Notes: a model not told the origin generated them from the letters alone. Positions 1-8,488 are shown, counted from the stretch's first letter. The stretch: 64,000 bases of DNA from a bacterium (GCA_025782575.1 JALGYY010000009.1:1-64000), one strand, 5' to 3'. A program made the numbers and translations.

Positions 1-2
1 GA

Positions 3-665
3 AATTTACCTCCGCCGGCGGCGGTCGAGAATTGGCCACTTGGGCTCACGATTTTCCAGGGATTTCGCTTGGATTTTTGGACAGCCTCCGTTGGTAGCGA
101 TTCCGGGCAGGATCTGCAACAAGAGCCGGAACATCGCTGTGAGATCCGGTTCTCGGTGAGCGAAGAATTCTGCCGGGACCTGGAGCGGGCGAAGATGGTC
201 TGCTCCCGAAGCTGGACTCTGGAGGCGATCATGGCGAGAGCCATAAAGGACCTGCTGGAGAAGCGCGATCCCGAGCGAAAAGAGGCGCGGCGGAAAAAAA
301 GAGAAGCCAGGAAGGAGAGCGAGTCGCGAGGCGAGTTGCGGAGCCAATCGCCGGACAAACCGGCAAGTGTGAGCGGGGCAAAGGCAACAATTGGATTGAG
401 GTCCTCCGAAAAAGGGGGGCTGGTATCGCCCGCTCGATCGAGGCACATTCCGGCCCAACTGAAGGATGCGGTGTTCACCCGCGACAATGGGCAATGTACG
501 TTCACCAGTCCTATCGGCATCCAATGCGACTCGACCGCTCATCTGCAGATCGATCACATCACACCATTCTGCCGGGGTGGGGAGCACTCCCTCGATAATC
601 TGCGTCTCCTGTGCGGTAAACACAACCGATTGGCGGCGCGCGAGATGTCACTGACGAAACACTGA
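3..665 (+). CDS. HNH endonuclease domain protein, 5' end outside window
   Basis: The reading frame is open to the left edge, so this is probably the C-terminal part of a longer protein; the first usable start inside the window is a TTG at 69. From there: a helical segment (SVSEEFCRDLERAK), a highly charged Lys/Arg/Glu linker, and a C-terminal HNH nuclease domain of about 60 residues. The domain shows a CTF zinc-ribbon-like Cys, the metal/catalytic core LQIDHITPF, then RGGEHSLDNLRLLCGKHN. HNH nucleases cut DNA using a metal ion. Proteins of this layout (charged linker plus HNH) are common as stand-alone genes near mobile DNA, and copies are often fragments. It lies just outside the recombinase island next to tRNA-Glu. 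The family call is firm; whether the gene is intact is unknown. Confidence 0.75.
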   Translation, partial: NLPPPAAVENWPLGLTIFQGFRLDFWTASVGSDSGQDLQQEPEHRCEIRFSVSEEFCRDLERAKMVCSRSWTLEAIMARAIKDLLEKRDPERKEARRKKREARKESESRGELRSQSPDKPASVSGAKATIGLRSSEKGGLVSPARSRHIPAQLKDAVFTRDNGQCTFTSPIGIQCDSTAHLQIDHITPFCRGGEHSLDNLRLLCGKHNRLAAREMSLTKH

Positions 666-994
666 GAGACGGGGGAGTAGGACGGAAAACGAGAAGCGTA
701 TACGTCACCGGACAGCGCCCAGAATCTGGTCGGTTGGTATTGTGCGTAAAGAGATCGTACGGTTCGGTGGGAGATAATGTCGGTTCAGTTGTTCTGATCG
801 GCTTTGCCATGTCGCGAACCGGGATCGCCGCTCCAATTCCGTCCTAATGAGTCCGGCGAGAAGAAATAGGCTCTCTCCTCCGGGCTTGACCGGCAAACCG
901 CTCGGCCGAGCCCGCCAATCCTGCGCCAATTTGGGCTTGCGTGATTTAGCAGCCCTTTCTATACTTCCCGTTAACAATTTGACCCGATATCGGT
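666..994. other. gene-free stretch before tRNA-Glu
   Basis: No credible coding sequence is visible on either strand. Short open frames here lack a ribosome binding site and any family resemblance. The only signal seen is the tRNA promoter at 937-965. Confidence 0.6.
937..965 (+). promoter_or_regulatory. sigma70-type promoter for tRNA-Glu
   Basis: TTGCGT at 937-942 and TATACT at 960-965 are separated by 17 bases, and transcription would begin about 20 bases before the tRNA. Spacing and both hexamers fit a housekeeping promoter. Confidence 0.6.
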
Positions 995-1069
995 GCCGCT
1001 ATCGTCTAGGGGTTAGGACGCCTGGTTCTCAGCCAGGTAACCGGGGTTCGAATCCCCGTAGCGGTACCA
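995..1069 (+). tRNA. tRNA-Glu (anticodon CTC)
   Basis: The cloverleaf can be folded by eye. The acceptor strand GCCGCTA (995-1001) pairs with TAGCGGT (1059-1065). The anticodon stem CCTGG/CCAGG encloses loop TTCTCAG, giving anticodon CTC for GAG codons. The T arm is CGGGG-TTCGAAT-CCCCG, followed by discriminator A and an encoded CCA (1067-1069). Its 3' half overlaps the end of the serine recombinase gene on the other strand, marking it as the likely integration target of the neighbouring island. Confidence 0.95.
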
Positions 1070-2534
1070 CTCTTTCTTTCTTGCTGCGAGAATCCCGTAA
1101 CAGGTTAAAAACAATGGAGGTTTCGGCGGTTCCAAACTTAGTGCCTTTGAAGGTTACCCCATTGGGGAAAACCAGCTTTTGCAACTTCTGCCGCGCCTCC
1201 AAATTGCCCTCTTCCCAAAGCTGGTGTGGAACACTAGCCACTCGACATGCAAGCTCAATCTGTCTGTCTGATGGATTGGTCTCATCTCTTGAGTCAATCA
1301 GATCCAGGTCAATCTGAGCTTCAATCCTCTCACTCGCCACGCGCTCGAGCTGGCGTTTCATGGTTCGTTCGTCGAAGGTGCCGCTGAGGTGTGCATCAAC
1401 GAGGCGATCCTCGTGCTTCTGGAGTTTATCCAAACGTGAATGCAACCTACTTCGAATTTCGGTGATGCCCCGCTGTCTTTCGGAGTGGGCATCGCGCAGG
1501 ATTTCAGCGAATAGTTTTGTTAGCTGTTCGTCAAGTCGCACTCTTCGAAGGAGATTAATGAAGGAAAGATCCAAGTTTTCGGCTCGAATGCTGACCCCAC
1601 CGCATCCGCGCCTCCGGCATCGATAGTAGGGGTACTTCCTAGACCGGCCTGTTGAAAAGCTTCCCGTTATTGGATCACCGCATTGCTCACAGCGGACAAA
1701 TCGTCGGAGAGGGAATTCTTCTCTATCCAGCAGATGGGACACGCTCCCCCCACTGAACAACCTATGCCTCACTGCCGCAAACAGAGTGGGGCTTACAATG
1801 GCCTCAAAGTCTCCCTGACAGTTAATCGCCCACTTTGGAACCACTATCTTGCCGACATAGATTTCATTTCTGAGGATCTTGTTTAGCGTTGTGGGGGTTA
1901 CGTTAAGCCCCAGAGCCGACAGTCGCCCGACTATGTCCATTTGTGGAGTTCCATCAGATGCCATCTCAAAAGCCAATCGGATAAGGGGGCCCCGTTCAGG
2001 ATCTGGATGAAGGCTAGGGCCAGGCTTCTGCCCATTCGTATATCCTGTAGGTGGTGGAAATGTCCATCGACCCATCCTAAGAGCCGCCTTCATTCCAATC
2101 GTGGTGCGCTCTGCCCTCAGATCATTATCAAGCTGCGCCATTGCGGCGAATGTCGATTCCATGTATTGACCTCGAGGTGAATCGTCGATCATCTCCGAAA
2201 CGGATCTTAGCTTGATTTCACAACTAGATAGCATTGCTCGAATGGCGTGGTGGTCATGTGTCTGCCTCGCCAGGCGGTTTATAGCGTAGACTACGACAAA
2301 ATTGATCTTTCGCCGGTGCTTGCGGCAAAATCGAAGCATTGACTGGAGTTCGGGGCGATTTGTTGTCTTAGCGGACTCGCCCAAATCCTGAAAGATCCGC
2401 GCGACAGACCATCTTTGCTGTTCACAGTACCCGGTGCATTGACGAATCTGTGTGGGAATGCTTAGGTTCTTTGTCTGCTCCTTGCTGCTCACCCTCACAT
2501 AGATCACAGCGAATTCTTCTTGGAGAGCAGTCAT
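1029..2534 (-). CDS. large serine recombinase (site-specific integrase)
   Basis: A 501-residue DNA integrase. The N-terminal resolvase domain has YVRVSSKEQ with catalytic Ser16, and the Arg-containing NRLARQ segment near residue 87. A recombinase domain follows (about 155-260, ending in the LNKILRNEIYVGKI type motif), then a zinc ribbon (CEQC ... CRRRGC, about 280-315) and a coiled-coil segment rich in Arg/Glu (about 345-400). This order is that of phage and conjugative-element integrases. The last residues, PLRGFEPRLPG, are simply the antisense of tRNA-Glu, which supplies the stop codon; the native C-terminus may have been altered on integration. It overlaps the upstream small gene by 4 bases (ATGA), so the two are probably translationally coupled. 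Confidence 0.93.
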   Translation of the reverse strand: MTALQEEFAVIYVRVSSKEQTKNLSIPTQIRQCTGYCEQQRWSVARIFQDLGESAKTTNRPELQSMLRFCRKHRRKINFVVVYAINRLARQTHDHHAIRAMLSSCEIKLRSVSEMIDDSPRGQYMESTFAAMAQLDNDLRAERTTIGMKAALRMGRWTFPPPTGYTNGQKPGPSLHPDPERGPLIRLAFEMASDGTPQMDIVGRLSALGLNVTPTTLNKILRNEIYVGKIVVPKWAINCQGDFEAIVSPTLFAAVRHRLFSGGSVSHLLDREEFPLRRFVRCEQCGDPITGSFSTGRSRKYPYYRCRRRGCGGVSIRAENLDLSFINLLRRVRLDEQLTKLFAEILRDAHSERQRGITEIRSRLHSRLDKLQKHEDRLVDAHLSGTFDERTMKRQLERVASERIEAQIDLDLIDSRDETNPSDRQIELACRVASVPHQLWEEGNLEARQKLQKLVFPNGVTFKGTKFGTAETSIVFNLLRDSRSKKERVVPLRGFEPRLPG

Positions 2535-2782
2535 CGATTATCCCTCATGTCCTTCAGCTCTGAGGTTGACATATGCTCAAATATGCTGGCTATGTTGCCT
2601 AATCCTCTTCCCTGAGAGTCGGTGCTGTTGTGACCCTCGAGTTTGCTGTGCAAATATGCCCAGTCTAGGGAAATCTGAGCAAGCTCATAAAGAAGAACGG
2701 TCGCACGTAGGACTTCCTTAGATGACAAACCACATTCTGGGCCGAGAATCTTCTGACACTTCCTCACTGAAAGCATGGCCAT
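2531..2782 (-). CDS. small conserved-looking protein coupled to the recombinase
   Basis: This 83-residue protein ends inside the recombinase start (ATGA overlap at 2531-2534), a layout typical of a co-translated partner. Its N-terminal half, SVRKCQKILGPECGLSSKEV, resembles small proteins often encoded just upstream of serine recombinases in mobile elements (a Cys-x-x-hydrophobic-Leu-Gly start, then helices with a Leu/Tyr-Ala pattern). I know no established function. A role in control or directionality of recombination is possible but unproven. No membrane segment or metal site is evident. Confidence 0.6.
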   Translation of the reverse strand: MAMLSVRKCQKILGPECGLSSKEVLRATVLLYELAQISLDWAYLHSKLEGHNSTDSQGRGLGNIASIFEHMSTSELKDMRDNR

Positions 2783-2893
2783 ACCTCAACCGCTCAACGC
2801 GGTTAGCCAATACCCTCAGCTCAGGATCTCTCTGCAGCCTCGAGCCTTGATTTGTCTATTTGCCTGACGACGCTCGGGGGTTCTTCCGCCACG

Positions 2894-3799
2894 TCATAGG
2901 CCGTCGATGTTATCGCCTGGCTTGATGGCAACTGTGCGAGTTGTCTTCACAAATTCGCCATCATTCTTTTTTAGTATCATGGTCTGATATTTCCAAGACT
3001 TGGATAGGTTGTCTAACTCACTGAGAGTCATCCCGGAGTAATCTTGGTCGGCGAAGACTGTTCGAATCGCCCCATCGGTGAGTTGGACGTGAACCTCTCT
3101 AAAATTTCGCTTACGAATCGACTCAAGAACAGTTGCTTCCCCGACTTCGCGGATCCATAGCTGCCTATTTGGAATCGCCGACAGATGTGTTGCAGCTGGA
3201 CTCTCGAATAGTTGAAACGGGGGATCTTCGTAGAGGAGCATCCTATTGATGAGTCGATTGAGTTTTAGAAGTAGGAAGTGTTGACATGAGGATGTCTCAA
3301 AAAAACCAGTTATTGACATTCTGGCGAGGTCAGGGCTTGTGAGGATGGTAAACCTGTGTTTCAGATCCGTGAGCAAGAACACGGACGCTCCATCCATCTC
3401 GAATTTCGTCTTCGCAACATAGAATCCGTGCTGCCAATCGGTCAGGAGCTGGTCCTTAACCCAAATCATGGAATCTATCGGTATCCCGTACTGCTGCCGA
3501 AGCTGGGCGCAAATCAATATGGCAAAAGACTCCCGATCGTCGAATCGTCTCCATTTCCTTCCCCTGCGCGATGACGAAGGTAGGAGGCCGCGATTCTCCC
3601 AATCATTCAATTGGCGATAGGTGATACCCGTGAGATCGCGGATGTCCCTGGCTGTAAATCGCTTCACCTTCCAGTATGGCGTTTCGTTGGAGTGCGTGAT
3701 CTCATATTGGCGACGATGCTGAGGGTCGGCCCACGGTGGAGCCATTCGAGAGAAAGTCTTTCGATAGTCGGGTCTTTGTGGTCGCTTCTCTTGACTCAT
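2894..3799 (-). CDS. MerR-type helix-turn-helix regulator with unknown C-terminal domain
   Basis: The 301-residue protein carries a MerR-like DNA-binding domain at about residues 45-110: FTARDIRDLTGITYRQLNDW, then a basic wing ENRGLLPSSSRRGRKWRRF. The remaining two thirds match no family I recognise and are predicted soluble. Most MerR proteins have short effector domains; this one is long and lacks an obvious Cys metal site. It is divergent from the methylase-ParB-PRTase unit across a 150-base spacer that includes TATAAT at 3835-3840, so it may control that unit and itself. The start is ATG at 3799. Confidence 0.75.
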   Translation of the reverse strand: MSQEKRPQRPDYRKTFSRMAPPWADPQHRRQYEITHSNETPYWKVKRFTARDIRDLTGITYRQLNDWENRGLLPSSSRRGRKWRRFDDRESFAILICAQLRQQYGIPIDSMIWVKDQLLTDWQHGFYVAKTKFEMDGASVFLLTDLKHRFTILTSPDLARMSITGFFETSSCQHFLLLKLNRLINRMLLYEDPPFQLFESPAATHLSAIPNRQLWIREVGEATVLESIRKRNFREVHVQLTDGAIRTVFADQDYSGMTLSELDNLSKSWKYQTMILKKNDGEFVKTTRTVAIKPGDNIDGL

Positions 3800-3953
3800 T
3801 TGGGTCAGCCTAACACATAAAATGAACGGTAGAGTATAATAATTACCTAGAAGGACATGTTCCCCGCGAACCTCAAAGAAGGTACTATCCGACTATGGCC
3901 TTGGTAATTCGATAGGTTAACTCTTTATTTAGTAATGCCTAAGGACGAACGTG

Positions 3954-4838
3954 ATGGAAACCCGCGCCCATTCTGTCGATCAAATTGAGCTCTTGTCTCG
4001 AGCCAAGAGGCCAAATAGTTGTACTCCAAGGCCTTTTTTGAGATGGGCGGGATCAAAGCGACTTCTTTCGAAGCACATAGTTGACTTACTACCAGGGAGA
4101 TTTGGAACATATATCGAGCCGTTTTTCGGGTCAGGCGCTCTCTTCTTCTTGCTCCAACCCCGAAAGGCTGTCATTAGTGATTCGTGTAGTGAATTGGTAG
4201 AGACGCACAAGGCGGTACGCGACAACGTGTCGAGTGTCATTCGATACCTAAACCCACTTCGCCCAAGGAAGCCGCTATATTATCAGGTCCGTAACAATCG
4301 AAGCTCTGGTCGGTTTAAGCGAGCGGCAGAATTCATATTCCTGAACAAGTCATGTTGGAACGGCCTATATCGAGTCAATGCACAAGGTGAATTCAATGTC
4401 CCTTTCGGGATGCCAAAGACTGACTTCATCGCCGATCTGCAGAATCTTAAGGCCTGCTCAAGCTTGCTCTCTCAACGGCTTGTAAAACTAAAGTGCTGTG
4501 ATTTTGAGGCAACCCTGTCCAAGGCTAGGCCAGGCGATCTTGTGTACTTGGACCCTCCCTATGTAACGCGACACAATAACAACGGTTTCGCGGACTACAA
4601 TGAGAAAATATTCAGCTGGGAAGACCAGAGGCGTCTGGCGGCCATTGCCACAACAATGGCCGAATCAGGCGTGCACGTAGTTGTCTCCAATGCAGACCAT
4701 GCAGATGTAACAAGCCTATATCAAGGCTTCGGGAAGAGAAGGATTAATCGTCGGTCAACGCTTGCGTCCAACTCAAGATTTAGAGACCGCGTTACAGAGG
4801 TAGTGCTATACACAAAGGGGAGCGGTAACGGAAATTAA
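3954..4838 (+). CDS. DNA adenine-N6 methyltransferase, Dam/D12 class
   Basis: The enzyme transfers methyl from S-adenosylmethionine to adenine in DNA. The N-terminal FLRWAGSKRLLSKHI and the SAM-binding EPFFGSGA motif (about residue 55) precede the catalytic DPPY (about residue 200), the order of alpha-class D12 methylases such as Dam. FLNKSCWNGLYRVN is another family signature. At 294 residues it is full length. The ATG at 3954 is preferred because AAGGA (3941-3945) lies 8 bases upstream; a GTG at 3951 is in frame. It is first in the unit with the ParB-like and PRTase-CE-like genes, and no cognate restriction enzyme is present. It may be a protective modifier for the system or generate a mark read by the other two proteins. 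Target sequence unknown. Confidence 0.9.
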   Translation: METRAHSVDQIELLSRAKRPNSCTPRPFLRWAGSKRLLSKHIVDLLPGRFGTYIEPFFGSGALFFLLQPRKAVISDSCSELVETHKAVRDNVSSVIRYLNPLRPRKPLYYQVRNNRSSGRFKRAAEFIFLNKSCWNGLYRVNAQGEFNVPFGMPKTDFIADLQNLKACSSLLSQRLVKLKCCDFEATLSKARPGDLVYLDPPYVTRHNNNGFADYNEKIFSWEDQRRLAAIATTMAESGVHVVVSNADHADVTSLYQGFGKRRINRRSTLASNSRFRDRVTEVVLYTKGSGNGN

Positions 4839-4893
4839 GCTCCCTACCAATTCTGTTAGCAGTGCGACTCCTATCGTGGAGGTGCCCCTACTC

Positions 4894-5871
4894 ATGGCCA
4901 AGAAGAAAGTGAAGAAGAGACTATCTCCAGATGGGATAGGCGTAAAAGATATTCCAACCAAATCACTACGCCCCAACCCTCACAATCCTAGAGTTCTCTT
5001 TGACCGAAAACCCCTCAAAGTTCTGCGTGAGTCGATCGAAAAGGTAGGAATCCTAGTTCCTCTCACCGTGTTTAAATCAGGTCGAAGCGACAAATACACA
5101 ATACTCGACGGTCAGCGCCGCTGGATCTGTGCGCAAGAGCTTGGTCTCAAGTCTGTGCCAGTTAACCAAGTGGCTGAACCAACATTACTTCAGAACATTG
5201 TCACGATGTTTCAAATACACAAACTGAGGGAAGATTGGGAATTGATGCCGACAGCGCTGAAGGTGGAAGTCCTAATGAAAGAACTTGGCGAGCGTGGAGA
5301 TGCTAGGCTAGCCGAACTGACTGGACTTGATCGAGCTGTCGTGTCCAGGTGCAAGAAACTCCTCTCATATCCACGCAAATATCAAGACATGATGCTGGAC
5401 CTTGACCCCGACTATCGTGTAAAGGCCGATTTTTTCATAGAACTCTATGCAGTTCGAAATGACCGAAATGTAAGGGCCATGCCGTGGTTCAAACCCGACA
5501 CCTTCACTCGGAAGATGCTTGAGAGATATCAGAAAAAGGGTGTTGATCCAAAGGCAGTTACGGATTTCCGCGTAATAAAGCAGCACATTACAAACGCTGT
5601 AAAGGCCAAAAGGAAGCCTCAAATTTCCAGGAACTTGCGCCAGTATGTTGCAGATACATCCTTGTCAATCGACCACCTTGCTCTTCCCGAGGCTCGAATT
5701 GGAACTGCCACTAGAACGCTGGTTCGAAAAATTGATGGACTGACCCTAAGTATCCGTGACATCGATGTTGAGAATTTTTACGGAGAATTCGATCTTTGGG
5801 AGTCTATGGAGAAACTAGTAGCGGAAATCAGAAAGAAGCTAAAAAAGGCTGATCGGAGACCCAAAGGGTGA
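4894..5871 (+). CDS. ParB/Spo0J-like N-terminal domain protein
   Basis: This 325-residue protein has a ParB-type domain at about 20-110: LRPNPHNPR, then the signature DGQRRWICAQELG that in ParB proteins lines the nucleotide (CTP) pocket. An HTH segment follows, LAELTGLDRAVVSRCKKLL (about 145). The C-terminal half (about 170-325) has no family I recognise and no coiled-coil dimer domain typical of chromosome-partitioning ParB. No parA lies nearby, so partitioning is unlikely. ATG at 4894 is chosen over an upstream GTG (4876) because GGAGG (4878-4882) serves it. The stop overlaps the GTG start of the next gene (GTGA), showing coupling. Related domains occur in phage DNA-modification and defence genes. 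Confidence 0.8.
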   Translation: MAKKKVKKRLSPDGIGVKDIPTKSLRPNPHNPRVLFDRKPLKVLRESIEKVGILVPLTVFKSGRSDKYTILDGQRRWICAQELGLKSVPVNQVAEPTLLQNIVTMFQIHKLREDWELMPTALKVEVLMKELGERGDARLAELTGLDRAVVSRCKKLLSYPRKYQDMMLDLDPDYRVKADFFIELYAVRNDRNVRAMPWFKPDTFTRKMLERYQKKGVDPKAVTDFRVIKQHITNAVKAKRKPQISRNLRQYVADTSLSIDHLALPEARIGTATRTLVRKIDGLTLSIRDIDVENFYGEFDLWESMEKLVAEIRKKLKKADRRPKG

Positions 5872-6698
5872 GATCCCCTTCCCCTCGTGGGACCCCAATT
5901 GATGACAATAGGATTAGAGAGTGGGTTGATCGGTTCGTGGGATACCGGCGTAGCGTGACGGTGGAGCGTGTCCAAGCCTACTTGGATCAATTCAAAAATG
6001 TTGACTTAGATATCGCTGCCAGAGTACTTGATGTGGTTGAGTTTTTTAATCCAGAAAACGTGGAAGATAAATACAGGGCATGCGAACAGAAATTGCCCAA
6101 CTGGGATCCCCATAATAGAGCCGCGCCGGCTAGGTGGCGGTTTGCAGCTTATTCTCGGTCTGCTGGTGAAAGCGGCAGCTCGATGCTTCATTCTTTTCGT
6201 ACCGCTGTTAACCTTTCGGCAAGTAAGTTCAATTCCTATTTCATCGAAAAGCGAGACCTCACTAAGGCAAGACTTACTTCAAGTGATTCGGTGGTATTTG
6301 TTGATGATTTTGCTGGTTCTGGAGACCAGGTCGTGCGCGAGTGGCCGCTAATGCGAGAGCTCATGTCCGGTGATCCCAATGCTTACTTATTGCTGGTGGC
6401 GGCTACCCAGCGTGCCAAAAAGAGAATTCGAGAAGAGACAGACCTGCAAGTAATCGTTGGTCGAACATTTGGAGATTCTGATGACTTTTTTAGTCCTGCA
6501 TGTATTCGTTTTGAGCTTCGAGATAAGAACAGGCTAGAAAAATATTGTAAGATAGCAGACTCTAAAAATCCAAGAGGATACAAAGAATGTGGGCTGCTCT
6601 GCGTATTTTGCCACAAGGCCCCGAATAATTCGCTTCCGATACTGCATGCGAATAAAAATAGAAAGTGGAAGGGCCTATTTCCTCGAGTGGGGAGATAG
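5868..6698 (+). CDS. PRTase-CE-like phosphoribosyltransferase-fold protein
   Basis: A 276-residue protein with GTG start overlapping the ParB-like stop by 4 bases. The PRPP-loop-like motif VVFVDDFAGSGDQ (Asp146-Asp147 ... Gly150-Ser151-Gly152) and the C-terminal LLCVFCHKAPNNSLPILH resemble the PRTase-CE family. That family was proposed from comparative genomics as an effector of prokaryotic conflict systems. Canonical enzymes of this fold use 5-phosphoribosyl-pyrophosphate; whether this one does is unknown. Placement at the end of a methylase-ParB unit in an integrase-bearing island supports a defence or DNA-modification role. The target is not evident. Family assignment is from motif recall. 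Confidence 0.7.
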   Translation: MRSPSPRGTPIDDNRIREWVDRFVGYRRSVTVERVQAYLDQFKNVDLDIAARVLDVVEFFNPENVEDKYRACEQKLPNWDPHNRAAPARWRFAAYSRSAGESGSSMLHSFRTAVNLSASKFNSYFIEKRDLTKARLTSSDSVVFVDDFAGSGDQVVREWPLMRELMSGDPNAYLLLVAATQRAKKRIREETDLQVIVGRTFGDSDDFFSPACIRFELRDKNRLEKYCKIADSKNPRGYKECGLLCVFCHKAPNNSLPILHANKNRKWKGLFPRVGR

Positions 6699-6759
6699 AT
6701 AGGGTGTGCAATATGAACTCTGCATGTATGTTTGATGCCTATTCCCTGTTCCCGATGCC

Positions 6760-7170
6760 CTAAGGATCCCTGCCATTATCGGGAAGAACGATTTGAACCC
6801 GAGGCGGGTGATCAGATCGATTTCCTGAAGTGCGGCTATTTGCCGCTCGATCTGAATTGTGTGTTCCAATTCCCCTCAAAAGCGAGACGGCAACTCGGCG
6901 ATCGCCTTCGTCGAGTGCAGTCTCGATCACGTCGAGGGCTCGGGATGAAAGGGCCTGAATTCTTCTAAGGCTGTCTGAGTGGACTTGTTCTAGGCCACTA
7001 TCCAATGAGTATTCAAAATCGCTATGATGGTTGAGCCACTTTGAAACGGTCTGTCGGGAGACCCCGGCGGACTTGGCGGCATCTTGAACGGACTTGCCAG
7101 CCAAGAGCGAGAGAATCGCTTTCCGTTGTCGGGGTGTCAGCTTTCGTCGCCTATCGTCACTCTGGGACAT
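6760..7170 (-). CDS. helix-turn-helix protein, terminase-small-subunit-like
   Basis: The 136-residue protein has an N-terminal HTH at about 10-50 (RQRKAILSLLAGKSVQDAAK, then AGVSRQTVSKWLN), followed by a helical region ending VAVSLLRGIG and a disordered basic tail. The HTH matches proteins related to phage terminase small subunits and phBC6A51-type DNA-binding proteins. No large terminase is nearby, so it is more likely a regulator or prophage leftover. It could belong to the island or to the flank. Confidence 0.6.
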   Translation of the reverse strand: MSQSDDRRRKLTPRQRKAILSLLAGKSVQDAAKSAGVSRQTVSKWLNHHSDFEYSLDSGLEQVHSDSLRRIQALSSRALDVIETALDEGDRRVAVSLLRGIGTHNSDRAANSRTSGNRSDHPPRVQIVLPDNGRDP

Positions 7171-7816
7171 TTAGGATGCTTCCAATCGCTTAGGGGAGTC
7201 CGTCACCTGCTGACTGGATCGTGGGATCGGGCCTCGATGGCACAATTGTGGGGCCTACTCTCCGGCAGCACTCAGCAAATCTACCTCGCGCAACCACTCT
7301 TCCACCCGGTTCCAACTAACCGAGTCTAGGTGTACCACTTTCTCTAGTTGACTGTCAGAATCTCCGATCAGGCGACATAACTTGCCTCCGCCTGACGGTG
7401 TTGGCGGTACCGCGACGATTCCTGAAGCTGCGGCCGATCTCCAGATGTCATTTGCGTAAATTCAGTCCAGCCATCCGGCCGCGCACAACGTGGGCAGGCA
7501 ATTGTGCGAAGTTGTGCGGCTCATATTGATCGGGCGAGACGATCGAATGCGATCCGTGGATCTGAAGGGGATGTCGTTCAGCTCTCGGGAGAATCTGTCT
7601 TGGATCGGCTGAAGACACAAAAACTAGACGCTTCATAGAAGATGGGCCATGTTGAGATCGCATTGGAGCGTGTTTAGGTTCGCGATCAGCACCATCCGGC
7701 ATCTCACTCACCCGTCCCGGCTTACCGCCCCAGCGCCGGGGCCAGATCCTGCAGACCGTCAGATGGTGGGTGCATAAACGGTTCCCAGCAGGGGGCTATG
7801 AAGGAGTGGTTGGGGC
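7171..7816. other. long gap with possible gene remnants
   Basis: No intact gene can be supported. The minus strand holds an open frame at 7448-7711 ending LNLRK and a second, start-less frame at 7255-7461, offset by a frame, that looks more protein-like. Together they could be a decayed gene. The last 20 bases carry the ribosome binding site of the next gene. Confidence 0.4.
7255..7461 (-). pseudogene. possible start-less coding remnant
   Basis: A 69-codon open stretch has no ATG/GTG/TTG at its head but protein-like content: KLCRLIGDSDSQLEKVVHLD, then SWNRVEEWLREVDLL to a stop at 7255-7257. The frame above it (7448-7711) ends just where this begins, as expected for a frameshifted gene. The style is reminiscent of phage or plasmid primase-type proteins, but I cannot name a family. 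It is co-oriented with the HTH gene at 6760-7170. Confidence 0.25.
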
Positions 7817-8458
7817 ATGAGGAGACGAAATCCGGCTTTCCTCACTCTTGTGGCGTTGGCATGCTCCGCATCGATCAGCGGCCACGAGAATCCCGCCGCA
7901 ATGAATGAATCCTCCGGTGATCGGCCTGCTGCCAAGTGTGAATATTACACATTTGACGATCCGATCCCGATCGCTTCAGATTCCCCAGGCGGGGTGACGA
8001 TCGGACCACTGCCCATTCCGAAGGGGAAATCCACGATTCAAGGGGTCACTCTTGGTCTTGAAATCGAGTACGAATATGCTGGGGATTTGAGTCTCTTTCT
8101 ACACTACGACTGCAACAACGATGGAATCTATGAGGCAAGCTCTCCCGTAGAATTCCATTGGGCAGGGGCGGATCCGAGGGTTGGTGATGAGGGGTGGGAT
8201 TGCCCGATCAAGCTTGACGGCTTCTACTATTTCAACAGTGCGGGATGGGACGCCATTGAAATGCCGACCCCCTTGACCGGGCCGGAAGTCGGTGTCGGTC
8301 GCGGTCGGGAGATCCCGTCTCTCTCCGCCTTCGACGGCTGCCCTCGAGGGGGATCGTTTTACATCACCATTATAGATCACGCGCGACGCGGGGGCATGCT
8401 CGTCAACTGGACCATCTATCTCGACAAGCCGGTGGGTCTGACTGAGCGCTCGTCTTAG
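7817..8458 (+). CDS. secreted protein with proprotein-convertase P-domain-like fold
   Basis: A 213-residue exported protein. Residues 1-22 form a signal peptide (basic MRRRN, then hydrophobic LTLVALACSAS). The body resembles the P domain found on secreted proteases and surface proteins: DDPIPIASDSPGGVTIGPL, then STIQGVTLGLEIEYEYAGDL and LSLFL, ending FYITIIDHARRGGMLVNWTI. Such domains are beta-sandwiches that usually accompany a protease; here it stands alone, so its role is unknown (surface adhesion or binding). AAGGAG at 7801-7806 sets the ATG at 7817. The six Cys residues could form disulfides. Confidence 0.7.
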   Translation: MRRRNPAFLTLVALACSASISGHENPAAMNESSGDRPAAKCEYYTFDDPIPIASDSPGGVTIGPLPIPKGKSTIQGVTLGLEIEYEYAGDLSLFLHYDCNNDGIYEASSPVEFHWAGADPRVGDEGWDCPIKLDGFYYFNSAGWDAIEMPTPLTGPEVGVGRGREIPSLSAFDGCPRGGSFYITIIDHARRGGMLVNWTIYLDKPVGLTERSS

Positions 8459-8488
8459 AATCGTTCGGGGCAGACCGGGAACACACCG

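Larger units (their letters stand above)
1029..6720. mobile_element. putative integrated island at tRNA-Glu (right end approximate)
   Basis: The segment begins with a large serine recombinase abutting tRNA-Glu. It carries a MerR-like regulator, DNA adenine methylase, ParB-like and PRTase-CE-like genes. It is visibly richer in A+T and poorer in GATC than the flanking DNA. The right end is set only by the end of the PRTase gene and the change in composition. I found no copy of the tRNA 3' end near 6700-7800; large serine recombinases need only a very short shared core, so this does not argue against integration. The HTH gene at 6760-7170 could also belong to it. Confidence 0.5.

Noticed and set aside
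6785-6815. A weak resemblance to the tRNA T-arm (tttgaaccc) as a possible right attachment repeat
   Set aside because: Only a few bases match and it lies within the HTH gene; not a real duplicate of the tRNA end.
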